Source of the DNA: CAZWCE01 sp964632505
GTDB taxonomy: Bacteria > Planctomycetota > Planctomycetia > Pirellulales > Thermoguttaceae
Length of the DNA: 64,000 nucleotides
Assembly: GCA_964632505.1 (NCBI GenBank)
Contig: CAZWCE010000008.1
Coordinates: forward strand, 62,001-126,000
Direction of reading: 5' to 3'
Shown here piece after piece: positions 26,988 to 36,779 of this stretch. The notes under the pieces are model-generated. The model had not been told where the DNA came from. It searched no databases and saw only the letters and a list, made by a program, of their open reading frames with translations. The position numbers and the translations under genes were made by a program. Position 1 is the stretch's first letter. Each line of letters opens with the position of its first letter.

Positions 26988-29207
26988 ATGAAGCGAAATG
27001 GATTCCCTTTCCGCACTCTCTGCAACCTTAGGCCCGGATATTCTGGTGGTCTTCGACCGTCGTGGTGGCCTCTCTTGGCGATCGTCCTATGGGGACTCCC
27101 GATGACGGTGCCGGCCGCCGAGAAAGTTTACGTCGCCCCCTCGGATGCCGCCTCGGACGATGCGGTCGGAACTCGTGAGGCCCCCCTGGCGACCGTCGCC
27201 GAAGCGGTCCGGCGGTGCCGAACCTCGCAAGCGACCGACACGATCGTTCTTCTGCCGGGGGTCCATCGCCTCCAAAAAACGTTGGTGCTCACGCGCGAAG
27301 ACGCGGGCCTGACCATTCGCGGCGACGATGCGGAAAAGCCGTCGGTGGTGACCGCCGCGGTGCCGGTGACCGGGTGGCGGAAGGTGGAAGGCGAACTGCC
27401 CTTTTTGCCGGAAGCGGCTCACGGAAAGATCTACGCGACGGATATGCCGGCCATGCTCAAGCAGAGCTGCAATACCCTGTATCGGAACGGCGCGATGCTG
27501 CCCAGGGCGCGGAGCGAAGGCGTCTATCCCACGGTCGCCTACAAGCACGGAGAACCGGGGAACCGCTTTGAAGTTCCGGTGCCCGAGGGCATGGTCCACC
27601 ATTGGCCGAACCTCCAGGACGTGGAGTTCCAGGTGGTGCCGGGGAGTCCGTGGACGATCAACATCCTGCCGGTCACGAACGTCGTTCCGGAAGAGAATCT
27701 GCTGGTGACCGACGTCGTTTCGACCTATCCGATGGGCAAGCCCCGCTTCGGCCATTTTCCCGAGGGAAGTCTCTGGATCGAGAACACCTTCCAGTTCCTC
27801 GACGAGCCTGGGGAATGGGTGATCGACTCGAAAGCGGAGAAGATCTATCTCTGGCCGAAGTCGACGCCGATCGAAGGGGTGGCCGCGCCCCTGCTGACGG
27901 AGTTGGTTCGTGTGGAGGGGGAAATCGACTACGACGGCCCGACCGATCTTCCCGTGGAGGAGATCACACTCGAGCATTTGACCTTCCGGGGCGGCGACCG
28001 GTTCGATTGGAAGAAGGACAAGCTCGGCTGGGGGCTCCAGCACGATTGGGAGATGTTCGACGCTCCCACGGCCATGGTGCGATTCCGCGGGGCCGAGAAC
28101 TGCCGGGTGGAGAACTGCCGCTTCATCGACAGCGGAGCGACCGGGCTGCGGGGGGATCTCCATTGCCGGAAGGTCTCCATCACCGGATGCGAATTCTCGC
28201 GACTGGGCGGTTGCGGGGTGCTCCTGGCGGGTTACGGTCCGGGCACCAAGGATGTGAACCACCACAACACCGTTTCAAAGAACCGTTTTTCGCGCATCGG
28301 CACCCTGCTCTGGCACTCGCCGGCGATCTTCGTCTGGCAGAGCGGCTCGAACCGCATCGAGCGAAACGTCATCACCCATACGCCATACACCGGCATTGTC
28401 GTCAGCGGCCGCATCAGTTGGGACCGCCGGGGACGGGGGGAATGTTCCAAGACGATTCGCTGGGACGAGATCGACCCGATCCTTCCTCCGGACAAGCCGG
28501 GCCGACCGAGTTGGCATGAGCGGGAACCGTTCCTGCACGGCCGGAACAACCGGGTGGCGCGGAACGATATCTCGCATGTGATGGAGATTCTCGGTGACGG
28601 CAATTGCATCTACATTTCCGGCACCGGCGGGGGGAATCTCGTCGAGGAGAATTTCCTGCATGAGGTGACCAGCCCGCGAATCAACGCGAATCTCCGATGC
28701 GACGACGACCAGCACGAAACGATTCTCCGCCGGAACGTCATCGCACGATGCTGCGGTGAAGGGTTCATCAGCAAGGGCGAGAACGACATTCTGAACAACA
28801 TCGTTTACGATCTGCTTCCGGTCGGGGAGGACGGGGTCCCGAGCGTGCACACCCGGGGATATCTTGTATTTCCGTCGTCGTCGGTCGAAGGTTCGCGCAT
28901 CGAAGGGAACATCTTTTTCAGCAAGACCCCCGGTCAGGTGATTTTGCACGAACACCAAAATCCTCGGCGTGGGCCGTCGCTTCTGCGCGACTGCCGGTCC
29001 GATCGGAACGTCTATTTCAATGCGGCCGATCCGGATTGGGCGAAGGAATTCCTCCAGAAGCAGCGACCATTCGGCAACGAGGAGCACAGCATCACCCAAG
29101 ATCCCCGTCTGGTGGCGCCGGAGGAAAACGATTTCCGTCTCCGCGACGATTCCCCGGCGCGGAAGCTGGGAATCGAATCCATTGATGTTCCGGATTTGCA
29201 GCGCTGA
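26988..29207 (+). CDS. secreted right-handed beta-helix protein, GH141-like
   Basis: A 739-residue exported protein. The signal peptide is WWPLLAIVLWGLPMTVPA at about 26-43. The N-terminal YVAPSDAASDDAVGTREAPL followed by LATVAEAVRRCR is the usual opening of parallel beta-helix enzymes of the GH141 type. From about 325 on, repeated short strands with N-rich turns (CRVENCRFIDSGATGLRG, CEFSRLGGCGVLL, NRIERNVITHTPYTGIVV, NNRVARNDISHVMEI) form the coils of the helix. The substrate is unknown, probably a plant- or algal-type polysaccharide. AAGGAAG precedes ATG 26988. Confidence 0.85.
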   Translation: MKRNGFPFRTLCNLRPGYSGGLRPSWWPLLAIVLWGLPMTVPAAEKVYVAPSDAASDDAVGTREAPLATVAEAVRRCRTSQATDTIVLLPGVHRLQKTLVLTREDAGLTIRGDDAEKPSVVTAAVPVTGWRKVEGELPFLPEAAHGKIYATDMPAMLKQSCNTLYRNGAMLPRARSEGVYPTVAYKHGEPGNRFEVPVPEGMVHHWPNLQDVEFQVVPGSPWTINILPVTNVVPEENLLVTDVVSTYPMGKPRFGHFPEGSLWIENTFQFLDEPGEWVIDSKAEKIYLWPKSTPIEGVAAPLLTELVRVEGEIDYDGPTDLPVEEITLEHLTFRGGDRFDWKKDKLGWGLQHDWEMFDAPTAMVRFRGAENCRVENCRFIDSGATGLRGDLHCRKVSITGCEFSRLGGCGVLLAGYGPGTKDVNHHNTVSKNRFSRIGTLLWHSPAIFVWQSGSNRIERNVITHTPYTGIVVSGRISWDRRGRGECSKTIRWDEIDPILPPDKPGRPSWHEREPFLHGRNNRVARNDISHVMEILGDGNCIYISGTGGGNLVEENFLHEVTSPRINANLRCDDDQHETILRRNVIARCCGEGFISKGENDILNNIVYDLLPVGEDGVPSVHTRGYLVFPSSSVEGSRIEGNIFFSKTPGQVILHEHQNPRRGPSLLRDCRSDRNVYFNAADPDWAKEFLQKQRPFGNEEHSITQDPRLVAPEENDFRLRDDSPARKLGIESIDVPDLQR

Positions 29208-29257
29208 TGATGCTTCTATTTCCTATTTGATCGATCGATTTCGGAGATTTCCGCCCG

Positions 29258-30721
29258 ATGCTCAATCGTATTTTTCATCTCCAAGAGAATGGGACGCGCG
29301 CGACGACCGAAGTGGTCGCCGGGGTGACGACGTTCCTGACGATGGCGTATATCATTTTCGTGCAGCCGGCGATTCTCTCCGGTCGATTCTTTTCCCCGGA
29401 GATTCCCACGGGGATGGATTACAACGCCGTGATGGTGGCGACGTGCCTGTCGGCGGCGCTGGCGACCCTGTTGATGGGGCTGTTGGCGAATTATCCGATC
29501 GGTCAGGCCCCGGCGATGGGGCACAACGTGTTGTTCGTCGTCACGCTGCTTCCCGCGGCGAAGGGATTGATCGACGCGCAGGTCGCTTCCGGCGAGCTCA
29601 TCGCCGGCGAGGTCGAGCCCTGGCAGGTGGCCCTGGGGGTGATTTTCATCGCCGGATGCCTGTTCCTCTTGCTTTCGCTTTTGGGAGTGCGCGAGAAACT
29701 CCTCGAAGCGGTCAGTTCCTCGATGCGCAACGGCATCGCGGTGGGCATCGGTCTTTTCATCGCGTTCATCGGCTTGCAGCAATCGGGATTGATCGTCGGC
29801 TCGCCGGGGACCCTCGTGGCGCTGTCGACCCGACTGACCTCCCCCGATATGCTGATCTTCTTTTTCGGGCTCTTTCTCACCGCAGGGCTGATGGCCCGGG
29901 GCGTTCGGGGCTCGATCATCCTCGGCATCCTCGCTTCGCTGCTGTTGTCCTACCTGCTACACGGCTGGTTGGGTTCGTTGTCTTCCGATCACGCTTGGGC
30001 CGCCTGGGGCGCCGATTCGAAATTGATGACCCAATTCACCGTAGCCAACCAGGTGATGACCGCCCGACCTCCTTCGATGGAGCCCACTTTTCTGAAGTTC
30101 GACTTGCTTTTGGCACTCTCCTGGCGGATGGTTCCGTTCATTTTGCTCTTCCTCTTCATGGATGTCTTCGACACGATGGGGACGCTGTTGGGCGTGACGC
30201 AACAGGCCGGGTTGATCCAGAACGATCGTCTACCTCGGGCCCGTCGGGCGATGCTTTCCGACGCGGTGGGGACGGTCGCCGGCGCCGCGATGGGCACCAG
30301 CACCGTGACCAGTTACATCGAGAGCGCTTCCGGCGTCGAACAGGGCGGTCGCACGGGGCTGACGGCGGTCGTCTGCGGGCTTCTGTTTCTGGCCGCCCTC
30401 TTCTTCTCGCCGCTCATCGCCATGGTGGGAAGTTACGCCGTTTTGACCGCGCCGGCTCTGGTCCTGGTCGGGGCGATCATGATGGGCAATGTTCGCTTCA
30501 TCGAGTGGGACGACAAATCGGAGTCGATTCCCGCCTTTCTCACCATCCTCGGCATTTTGTTGACCTACTCCATCGCCGACGGCATGGCCCTGGGGTTTAT
30601 TAGTTATCCCATCGTCAAGCTGCTTTCCGGGCGCTCTCGAGACATTCCCTGGCTTTGCTGGGTGCTGGCGATCGTGCTGTTGTTTTACCTCCTCTTCTTG
30701 CGAGCTCAACTCGGCGCGTGA
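29258..30721 (+). CDS. AzgA/PbuG-type purine permease (NCS2)
   Basis: A 487-residue inner-membrane transporter with about 12-14 hydrophobic segments. Signature pieces of the guanine/hypoxanthine permease family are TTEVVAGVTTFLTMAYIIFV at the N-terminus, VATCLSAALATLLMGLLANY, DVFDTMGTLLGVTQQAG, and the C-terminal TILGILLTYSIADGMALGFI. The usual substrate-site sequence APGMGLNAFF reads APAMGHNVLF here, so the ligand may differ from standard purines. It starts 50 bases after the beta-helix gene and may be read from the same transcript. Confidence 0.88.
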   Translation: MLNRIFHLQENGTRATTEVVAGVTTFLTMAYIIFVQPAILSGRFFSPEIPTGMDYNAVMVATCLSAALATLLMGLLANYPIGQAPAMGHNVLFVVTLLPAAKGLIDAQVASGELIAGEVEPWQVALGVIFIAGCLFLLLSLLGVREKLLEAVSSSMRNGIAVGIGLFIAFIGLQQSGLIVGSPGTLVALSTRLTSPDMLIFFFGLFLTAGLMARGVRGSIILGILASLLLSYLLHGWLGSLSSDHAWAAWGADSKLMTQFTVANQVMTARPPSMEPTFLKFDLLLALSWRMVPFILLFLFMDVFDTMGTLLGVTQQAGLIQNDRLPRARRAMLSDAVGTVAGAAMGTSTVTSYIESASGVEQGGRTGLTAVVCGLLFLAALFFSPLIAMVGSYAVLTAPALVLVGAIMMGNVRFIEWDDKSESIPAFLTILGILLTYSIADGMALGFISYPIVKLLSGRSRDIPWLCWVLAIVLLFYLLFLRAQLGA

Positions 30722-31006
30722 CGCTCCCGGCGGTGAAGTTCATAAAACGGCGGATTGCAGGGTTTTTTCGCTTTCTTTCACATCGATCGAAAAGCGGGAT
30801 GCTTCCGCCGGGGATAGCAAAATCGGCCCTTGCGTCCCCTCCCTCTACGTGTGGGGCGATTTTCGAGCATCTGACCGAATCTTCTTTGCGTCCAGCGATA
30901 ATATAACGTATCTTTCAAATGGTGGAGTATCCGTTGGTTTGCTCCCCCGAAGTCTCCCGCTTTTTCACCTTTGATTCGACACCATTGCGTTCTCGTAAGG
31001 AAAAAT

Positions 31007-33373
31007 ATGGATATTCTCGATGTTCGCCAGGAAATGCAGAACCGGAGTGGCTTCTATCCCACGCATTCGGTATCGCCGGTTGAGAAGTTGACGCTCGAGC
31101 AACTGGCGATTCTGGAAGATCTTATTGCTCAATACGAATCGTTCTCCTCTTTCCCTTCATCGTCGGTTTCGCTACTGGGACCCGCGACCTATCGCCGGTG
31201 GTTCGAGAAGGCGTCGGCCGAACTGGCTCCCTCCGATTCGCTCGACGACTATCTTGCCCAGGCGCTTCTCGGCATTGCGGGAAGTTTGTACACTTCTCTG
31301 AAGTTCCGACACGTGGGGACCGCGCACCATAGCCTGCGCGTGGCGCTGATCTGTTGCGCATGGGGCGTGGAAATGGAATTTCCGGCACGGAGAAGGTATC
31401 AACTGGAAATCGCCGCGTTGCTTCACGATGTCGGCATGATCGGCGTCCCCGATGAAATCCTTTACAAGCCCGGCAAGCTCAGCCAAGAAGAAAAACGCGG
31501 GGTGCTCGATTCCCGTCAAATGACCCTCGACATCCTCCGGCGCACCATCAAAGAGCAGAAGCTGCTTGAGATGATCGAGCACGTGGGCGCCTGGTACGAC
31601 GGTTCGCAAGGTCGATACCGTTACTCGGGAGAAGAGATTCCGATCGAGTCGCGGATGATCAGCATTGTCGAGGCGTTCGATGCCATGACCGGTTCGAGCC
31701 TGTATCGGCCGGCCATGTCGCAGCAGCGTGCGTTCGCGGAGCTTTTCGCTTGCGAAGGGACCCAGTTCGATCCCAAACTGGTCGAGAAGTTCACCGGATT
31801 CTATGCCGATACGCCGGCGATGTATTACCAGAAAGCGGCCCATTGCTGGTTACACGGCCTGGACCGGAATTTCGCCAACGCTTACTGGAACATCAATTTG
31901 CTTCCCGAAGGTTCGTCTCACGGCGAGCATACCGGCATCTTCGAGCGTCACCTGCTCGATCACATGAACGACGCGGTGATTTTCGTGGACCGTTACCGCC
32001 GGGTGATCCACTGGAATCGGGCGGCGGAGAAGATGACGGGCATTTCTTCGAGCGATATCCGGCACCAGCGGCATATCTGCCGGTTCGTGAAGATTCTCGA
32101 CGAGAAAGGCGATGCCATCGATTTTCGGCGATGCCATCATTGCCCCATTCATTGTGCGATGGAGTCGAAAATCCCCCTGTTTCGCCGCTTGAACATCCAG
32201 AGCAGTTTTCACCGACGTGTGACGACCGATACCCAGTGTATTCCGGTACTGGAAAAAGATGGTTCCGTCACCGGAGCGATTCTGGTGCTTCGCGATGCCT
32301 CTTCGACGATCAGTTGGGAGAAGCGGTTCGAGGAACTCAATGAGACCGCCCGGCTCGATCCGCTCACCGGCGTGCCCAACCGGCGGCATTTCGAGCGGGT
32401 CTTTCCCGCATTCGTGGAGAAGCATCACAACGCGAAGATCTCCGGGTGCATCGTCATTTGCGACCTCGACCACTTCAAGAAGGTCAACGACACCTACGGA
32501 CACCAAGTGGGCGACGAAATACTCAAGGCACTGGCGGGGATCTTGCAGGAATCGTGTCGCGAAGCGGAGTTGGTCGCGCGGTATGGCGGTGAGGAGTTCG
32601 TCCTTTTGAGCGGGAGCCGCAACGCGGCGACCACGATGACACGCATGGAAGAGATCTGTCGGAAGGTGGCCGGCTATCGCCATCCCTCCCTGAAAGGGAA
32701 GGCCTTCACGGCGAGCTTCGGGGTGACGGAAATCGAGGAAGGAGATACCGCCGAATCGTTTTTCCGCCGTGCCGATCGGGCGCTGTTCGTGGCGAAGTCG
32801 AAGGGGCGCAACCGCGTCGAACAAATGATCGGAGGTCAGGAAGTGGAGGACGTTTTCCAGGAGAAACAACTCTCCGACCTACTCCCGGAAACCTCCAGAG
32901 AGACGGACCGAGAAGTCGGCAAGGTCGTCTATCGTCAGGTGCTGGCCTCGAATCTCCAGAGGTCTCGATTGTTTGAGAAACTCGAAGCGTTCGCCGCCGA
33001 CCAGGACTGCCTGCTGACTTCCCGAAACCGAGGGTATCGGCTCGAGCGGAAGAATGCCGTTTCGCTCCACTGGCGAGAGAAGTACCGCAATCCGGTCGAT
33101 ATTCTGGTGAAGTTCCGCGATCCGGGGGAATCGGAGAAAACCATGGAAGGGAAAACGATGACCCGGATCGACCTGGCGGTGATCTTTTCGGCGGCCTCTT
33201 GCGAAAATATATCCCACGAAATCGCCGCCGCGGCTCAGGCCTTGATGGAGAATCTGCAGAGTTATCTGCAAGGCTTCCAGCTTTCGGGCATCCAACGGCT
33301 CTGGCTTTTCCGGCCTCTCTCGTGGTCTCGAAGGTTCCGGAATCGTCTTCGTCGATTTCTCCTGCGCGGATGA
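31007..33373 (+). CDS. HD-GYP / PAS / GGDEF cyclic-di-GMP protein
   Basis: A cytoplasmic 788-residue protein with two opposed c-di-GMP domains. The HD-GYP phosphodiesterase-like domain is at about 80-270: H140-D141 in LLHDVGMIGVPDEILYKPGK is kept, but the GYP region reads YDGSQGRY and the usual HHE is EHV, so activity is uncertain. A PAS domain (about 315-430) holds a Cys cluster C358, C376, C379, C383. The GGDEF domain (445-610) has an intact GGEEF (527-531), so it should make c-di-GMP; the inhibitory I-site is RxxE (518-521), not RxxD. About 175 C-terminal residues are unassigned. ATG 31007 has AAGG six bases upstream. Confidence 0.9.
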   Translation: MDILDVRQEMQNRSGFYPTHSVSPVEKLTLEQLAILEDLIAQYESFSSFPSSSVSLLGPATYRRWFEKASAELAPSDSLDDYLAQALLGIAGSLYTSLKFRHVGTAHHSLRVALICCAWGVEMEFPARRRYQLEIAALLHDVGMIGVPDEILYKPGKLSQEEKRGVLDSRQMTLDILRRTIKEQKLLEMIEHVGAWYDGSQGRYRYSGEEIPIESRMISIVEAFDAMTGSSLYRPAMSQQRAFAELFACEGTQFDPKLVEKFTGFYADTPAMYYQKAAHCWLHGLDRNFANAYWNINLLPEGSSHGEHTGIFERHLLDHMNDAVIFVDRYRRVIHWNRAAEKMTGISSSDIRHQRHICRFVKILDEKGDAIDFRRCHHCPIHCAMESKIPLFRRLNIQSSFHRRVTTDTQCIPVLEKDGSVTGAILVLRDASSTISWEKRFEELNETARLDPLTGVPNRRHFERVFPAFVEKHHNAKISGCIVICDLDHFKKVNDTYGHQVGDEILKALAGILQESCREAELVARYGGEEFVLLSGSRNAATTMTRMEEICRKVAGYRHPSLKGKAFTASFGVTEIEEGDTAESFFRRADRALFVAKSKGRNRVEQMIGGQEVEDVFQEKQLSDLLPETSRETDREVGKVVYRQVLASNLQRSRLFEKLEAFAADQDCLLTSRNRGYRLERKNAVSLHWREKYRNPVDILVKFRDPGESEKTMEGKTMTRIDLAVIFSAASCENISHEIAAAAQALMENLQSYLQGFQLSGIQRLWLFRPLSWSRRFRNRLRRFLLRG

Positions 33374-33542
33374 GCGTCGACTTCGCTGCCGGTAGCCGAG
33401 AACTTCTTCGCGCCGATTGACCTACCTCGGCCGATGTGCTATTCTGCCGAGAAAAATCGGGACGGTCGGCGAGTGGATTTCTACCCAGGTCGCCAGACCC
33501 GCCCTCGTGCGCGACCTGTTCCGGTAAGGAGAGCTTCTTTCC

Positions 33543-34706
33543 ATGTCGAACGATCCTGCCCGCGATGCCTCTTCCCCCGTGACCGGCCGCGATTTGCGCC
33601 GACAGATGCCCATCGCCCGTGAGTACGCCTACTTCGATCACGCCGCGGTGTCTCCATTACCCCAACCTTCGGTCGAGGCGATCGAGCGGTGGTTGGGACA
33701 GTGCGCCGGTGGTGGCAATTTGCACTGGCCCGATTGGGCGGCTGCCGTCGAGACCACCCGGGCCGACGTCGCTTCGCTCATCCATGGTCGGAAGGAGGAG
33801 GTCGCCCTGGTCGGTTCGACCAGCGAGGGGATCAACATCGTGGCGGAAGGCTATCCCTGGCGTGAAGGCGACAATGTGGTCACCTTCGCCAATGAATTTC
33901 CGGCGAATCAATATCCGTGGTTGTTTTTGGAAAAGCGGGGAGTCGAAACCCGACGGGTTCCGCCGCGCGACGGTCGGGGCGATCTGGACGATCTGCTCGA
34001 TGCCTGCGACGATCGGACCCGAGTCGTTTCAGTGAGCTGGGTCAGTTTCTCGACCGGGTGGCGGATCGACCTGGAAGAGCTGACCGAGCGGGTGCACCGG
34101 CGCGGGGCACTCGTGATGGTCGACGCCATCCAGGGACTCGGTGTCTTTCCGATCGATGTTTCGGAGATTCCGATCGATTTTCTCGCCGCCGACGGACACA
34201 AATGGATGCTCGGTCCGGAAGGGGCGGGCATGGCGTTCATTCGCCGGAAGCATCTCGATTTGCTCCATCCGGTGCATATCGGCTGGAACAGCGTTCGGGA
34301 GGCGACCGATTTCCAGAAGATCGATCCGGTTCTCAAAGATGACGCCTCCCGTTTCGAGCCGGGTTCGAAAAATATGCCGGGGCTGATCGGCTTCGGGGCC
34401 AGTGTGGCGTTCCTGCAGCGGATGCACGCCCGGGATCGGGCTGAAGAGGTGCTCGCTCTCACGGCCGAAGCCTGCGAATCGTTGCGGTCGCTCGGTGCCG
34501 AGATCGTTTCGCCTCGCCGGCAGGGCCATGAAAGCGGCATCGTCATCTTCCGGCTTCCCGGAAAAGATCCTCGGGAGTTGCGCAGCCAATGTCGAAAGCA
34601 GAAGGTGGTGCTCAGTTGCCGTGGAGGAGGGTTGCGCATCAGCCCGCACGTTTACAACGATCGAGAAGATGTCGACCGGCTTTGCGAGGTGCTGCGCGGA
34701 AGGTGA
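33543..34706 (+). CDS. class V aminotransferase (cysteine desulfurase-like)
   Basis: A 387-residue PLP enzyme. The N-terminal FDHAAVSPLPQPSVEAIERW, STSEGIN (92-98), the cofactor Asp D194 (VMVDAIQGLG) and the PLP lysine K220 (ADGHKWMLGPEGAG) are all present. This pattern is that of the isopenicillin N epimerase/selenocysteine lyase-like branch rather than IscS or SufS; I see no catalytic Cys loop of the IscS kind. The reaction is unknown. It converges on the gene at 34712 with only five bases between the stops. Confidence 0.85.
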   Translation: MSNDPARDASSPVTGRDLRRQMPIAREYAYFDHAAVSPLPQPSVEAIERWLGQCAGGGNLHWPDWAAAVETTRADVASLIHGRKEEVALVGSTSEGINIVAEGYPWREGDNVVTFANEFPANQYPWLFLEKRGVETRRVPPRDGRGDLDDLLDACDDRTRVVSVSWVSFSTGWRIDLEELTERVHRRGALVMVDAIQGLGVFPIDVSEIPIDFLAADGHKWMLGPEGAGMAFIRRKHLDLLHPVHIGWNSVREATDFQKIDPVLKDDASRFEPGSKNMPGLIGFGASVAFLQRMHARDRAEEVLALTAEACESLRSLGAEIVSPRRQGHESGIVIFRLPGKDPRELRSQCRKQKVVLSCRGGGLRISPHVYNDREDVDRLCEVLRGR

Positions 34707-34711
34707 TCGGG

Positions 34712-35620
34712 CTATTTGTGGGAGGTTCCGTAAAAGGAAGACATGCCGCCGCGGTCGGAAGCGAACGAACGACCGGCGACCCCGCGACGTTCGCGGAGGA
34801 TTTGTAGATAGCGGGACCGGTAATCGACCGCGATGAAGCCGACGTAGAGAAACGCCCCGATGGCGGCGACGGTGACGGAGATCAGCGTCGGGATCAGCCA
34901 GCTCGCTTCCTCTTCGCTCTGTTCCTTGTCGGTTAGAGATCCTTCGTCCATTTTGCCGGTTCCGTCCGCGCGGTAGGTCCCTTCCCCGCCGTTCGGCGAC
35001 CCACCGGGAATGGTTCCCGCGGGATTTCCCGTGTTCCCGCTTTCGGAAGGGGGCGCCTCGTTGCCTTGATCTCCTTCGGAAGCGGGCGATCCCGGAGCGG
35101 TTTGCCCGGTTCCATCGTTATTGTCTCCGTTCTCCACGGGGACCATGGGAAGACTGGGATTATGCGTTAAGAGGTCGTCCTCGGAGACGTTCGGAGGCGG
35201 ACCGGCCTCTTCATCGATCTTTTGGATTTCGCGCGCGACTTCGGGACCGACCTCTCCGACCGGCTCGTTGGGGCGAGTGGACAGATTTCCACCCGATGAC
35301 TGACCGCGAATGATCGTCTCGGATTCCGGCTTCCGCGATTCGGGCTCTCCGGCCGGCCGCCAGACCCGGTTTTCGATCGGCGGCTTCTTGGATTGTTTCG
35401 TCGGGGAGGAGAGATCATTCTCGTGGCCAGTAGCGGGATCCGCCGACTTCGAGACGGCGTGCCGTTGCACCACCAGCGGGATGGAAAGAACCCGCTGCTG
35501 GAGAACGATCTCTTCGGTGGGGAAGCAGACATCTCCGGGAGGGATCGGCCCGGAAGAAAAGGTTTGAGCCGGGATGTGCAGCCCGGTCAAAATCAAAATG
35601 GCGGAGAGCATTCCCCCCAT
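34712..35620 (-). CDS. membrane-anchored low-complexity protein
   Basis: About 302 residues, exported and anchored. The start at 35620 gives a signal-like MGGMLSAILILTGLHIPAQT and has GGAG six bases upstream; ATG 35665 is an alternative. The middle (about 75-225) is a disordered Pro/Gly/Asn/Ser/Glu-rich linker. One strong TM segment (WLIPTLISVTVAAIGAFLY) lies about 50 residues from the end, followed by a short basic tail with Arg clusters. Family unknown. It follows floA on the same strand with a gap of about 160 bases, so it may work with the flotillin at the membrane (inference). Confidence 0.72.
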   Translation of the reverse strand: MGGMLSAILILTGLHIPAQTFSSGPIPPGDVCFPTEEIVLQQRVLSIPLVVQRHAVSKSADPATGHENDLSSPTKQSKKPPIENRVWRPAGEPESRKPESETIIRGQSSGGNLSTRPNEPVGEVGPEVAREIQKIDEEAGPPPNVSEDDLLTHNPSLPMVPVENGDNNDGTGQTAPGSPASEGDQGNEAPPSESGNTGNPAGTIPGGSPNGGEGTYRADGTGKMDEGSLTDKEQSEEEASWLIPTLISVTVAAIGAFLYVGFIAVDYRSRYLQILRERRGVAGRSFASDRGGMSSFYGTSHK

Positions 35621-35777
35621 GGATGGCTCCGTATTCGGACCCCGGTTCCCCGACAGTGTCTCCATCCATGCCTGGGTTCCGATGATCGTTCAATGATGGT
35701 TGCGTGTTCCCCGGCGTCTTGCCAGAAGGGATTCCCGTCTTCGCCGGGTGCGGGGCGATTCGATCGCTTCGCCCAGC

Positions 35778-36779
35778 TCAGTTCGAGCCTTTCGATGGAT
35801 CTTTGCTCAGCAAGTCGCCTCGACGGAAGGCGGCGGCCATCGACCGCGGCACCTCTGCTTCGGAGGCGACCACCTCGGCCCGTTTTGCTTGGACGTCGGC
35901 CTTCATTTCCTGTTCGCGCGCCCTGGCCAATGCGCGGCGTTCTTCCGCCCGGGCCCGGGCGACCCGCATGTCGGCTTCGGCCTGATCCGACATCAGTCGG
36001 GCCCCGATATTTTGCCCGACGTCGATGTCGGCAATGTCGATCGAGACGATCTGGAACGCCGTTTGAGCATCGAGCCCCCGCTTGAGCACTTCACGAGAGA
36101 TGCTGTCGGGATTCTCCAGGACTTTGAAGTGGGTGACCGCCGAGCCGATGCCGGTGATGATGCCTTCGCCGACTCGGGCGATGATTGTATCTTCGGTGGC
36201 TCCACCGATGAGCTGTTCCAGGTTCGTCCGCACCGTCACCTGGGCGCGAACTTTCAATTCCACGCCGTTTTTGGCGATCGCGCTGAGGGTGTTCTTCCCG
36301 CTCTTCTGGGCATCGGGGCAGTTGATGACCTTCGGGTACACGCTCGTCTGGACCGCTTCGAGGACGTCGCGTCCGGCCAAGTCGATCGCGCTGGCCTGGT
36401 CGAAGCCCAGGTCGATGCTCGCCCGATGAGCGGCGATGATCGCCCGGATCACATGAGGGAGATTGCCTCCGGCCAGGTAAAGGGCTTCGAGACGCCGCGT
36501 CGTGATGCCCGTCTCCTTCTCGGTTCCCAACGCGGCCTGTTTGGCCATGATCTTGCCGCGCATGATGGTGCGGGCATCGACCTTGCGCAAGCTCATCATC
36601 ACCAAGCTGAACATCGAGATGTTGGCGCCCGACCAGAATCCCTGGAACCACAGGGCACCGTAGAGAAAGACGACCACGGCCACGATCAGGCCGAAGAAAA
36701 CTCCCACGGCGATTCCGGCGATCACCAGCGGCTCAAGTGCCAGCGGCAAAAGGGGCAAAAGTGAAGTTCCGTCGATCAT
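35778..36779 (-). CDS. floA: flotillin-like protein FloA (UPF0365)
   Basis: A 333-residue membrane scaffold protein. The N-terminal hydrophobic hairpin (VIAGIAVGVFFGLIVAVVVFLYGALW) inserts in the inner membrane. It is followed by an SPFH-like domain with ISMFSLVMMSLRKVDARTIM, VKVRAQVTVRTNLEQLIGG-type strands and VLENPDSISREVLKRGLDAQ, then an Ala/Glu/Arg coiled coil ending near residue 315. Length and sequence fit the UPF0365 family. Flotillins gather proteins in functional membrane domains, and hopanoids such as those made with HpnH are thought to contribute in bacteria. The usual NfeD partner is not visible next to it. Confidence 0.92.
   Translation of the reverse strand: MIDGTSLLPLLPLALEPLVIAGIAVGVFFGLIVAVVVFLYGALWFQGFWSGANISMFSLVMMSLRKVDARTIMRGKIMAKQAALGTEKETGITTRRLEALYLAGGNLPHVIRAIIAAHRASIDLGFDQASAIDLAGRDVLEAVQTSVYPKVINCPDAQKSGKNTLSAIAKNGVELKVRAQVTVRTNLEQLIGGATEDTIIARVGEGIITGIGSAVTHFKVLENPDSISREVLKRGLDAQTAFQIVSIDIADIDVGQNIGARLMSDQAEADMRVARARAEERRALARAREQEMKADVQAKRAEVVASEAEVPRSMAAAFRRGDLLSKDPSKGSN

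Noticed and set aside
34712..35620. Idea that the floA neighbour is NfeD
   Set aside because: NfeD proteins have several TM helices and an OB-fold tail; this protein has a disordered linker and one TM helix.
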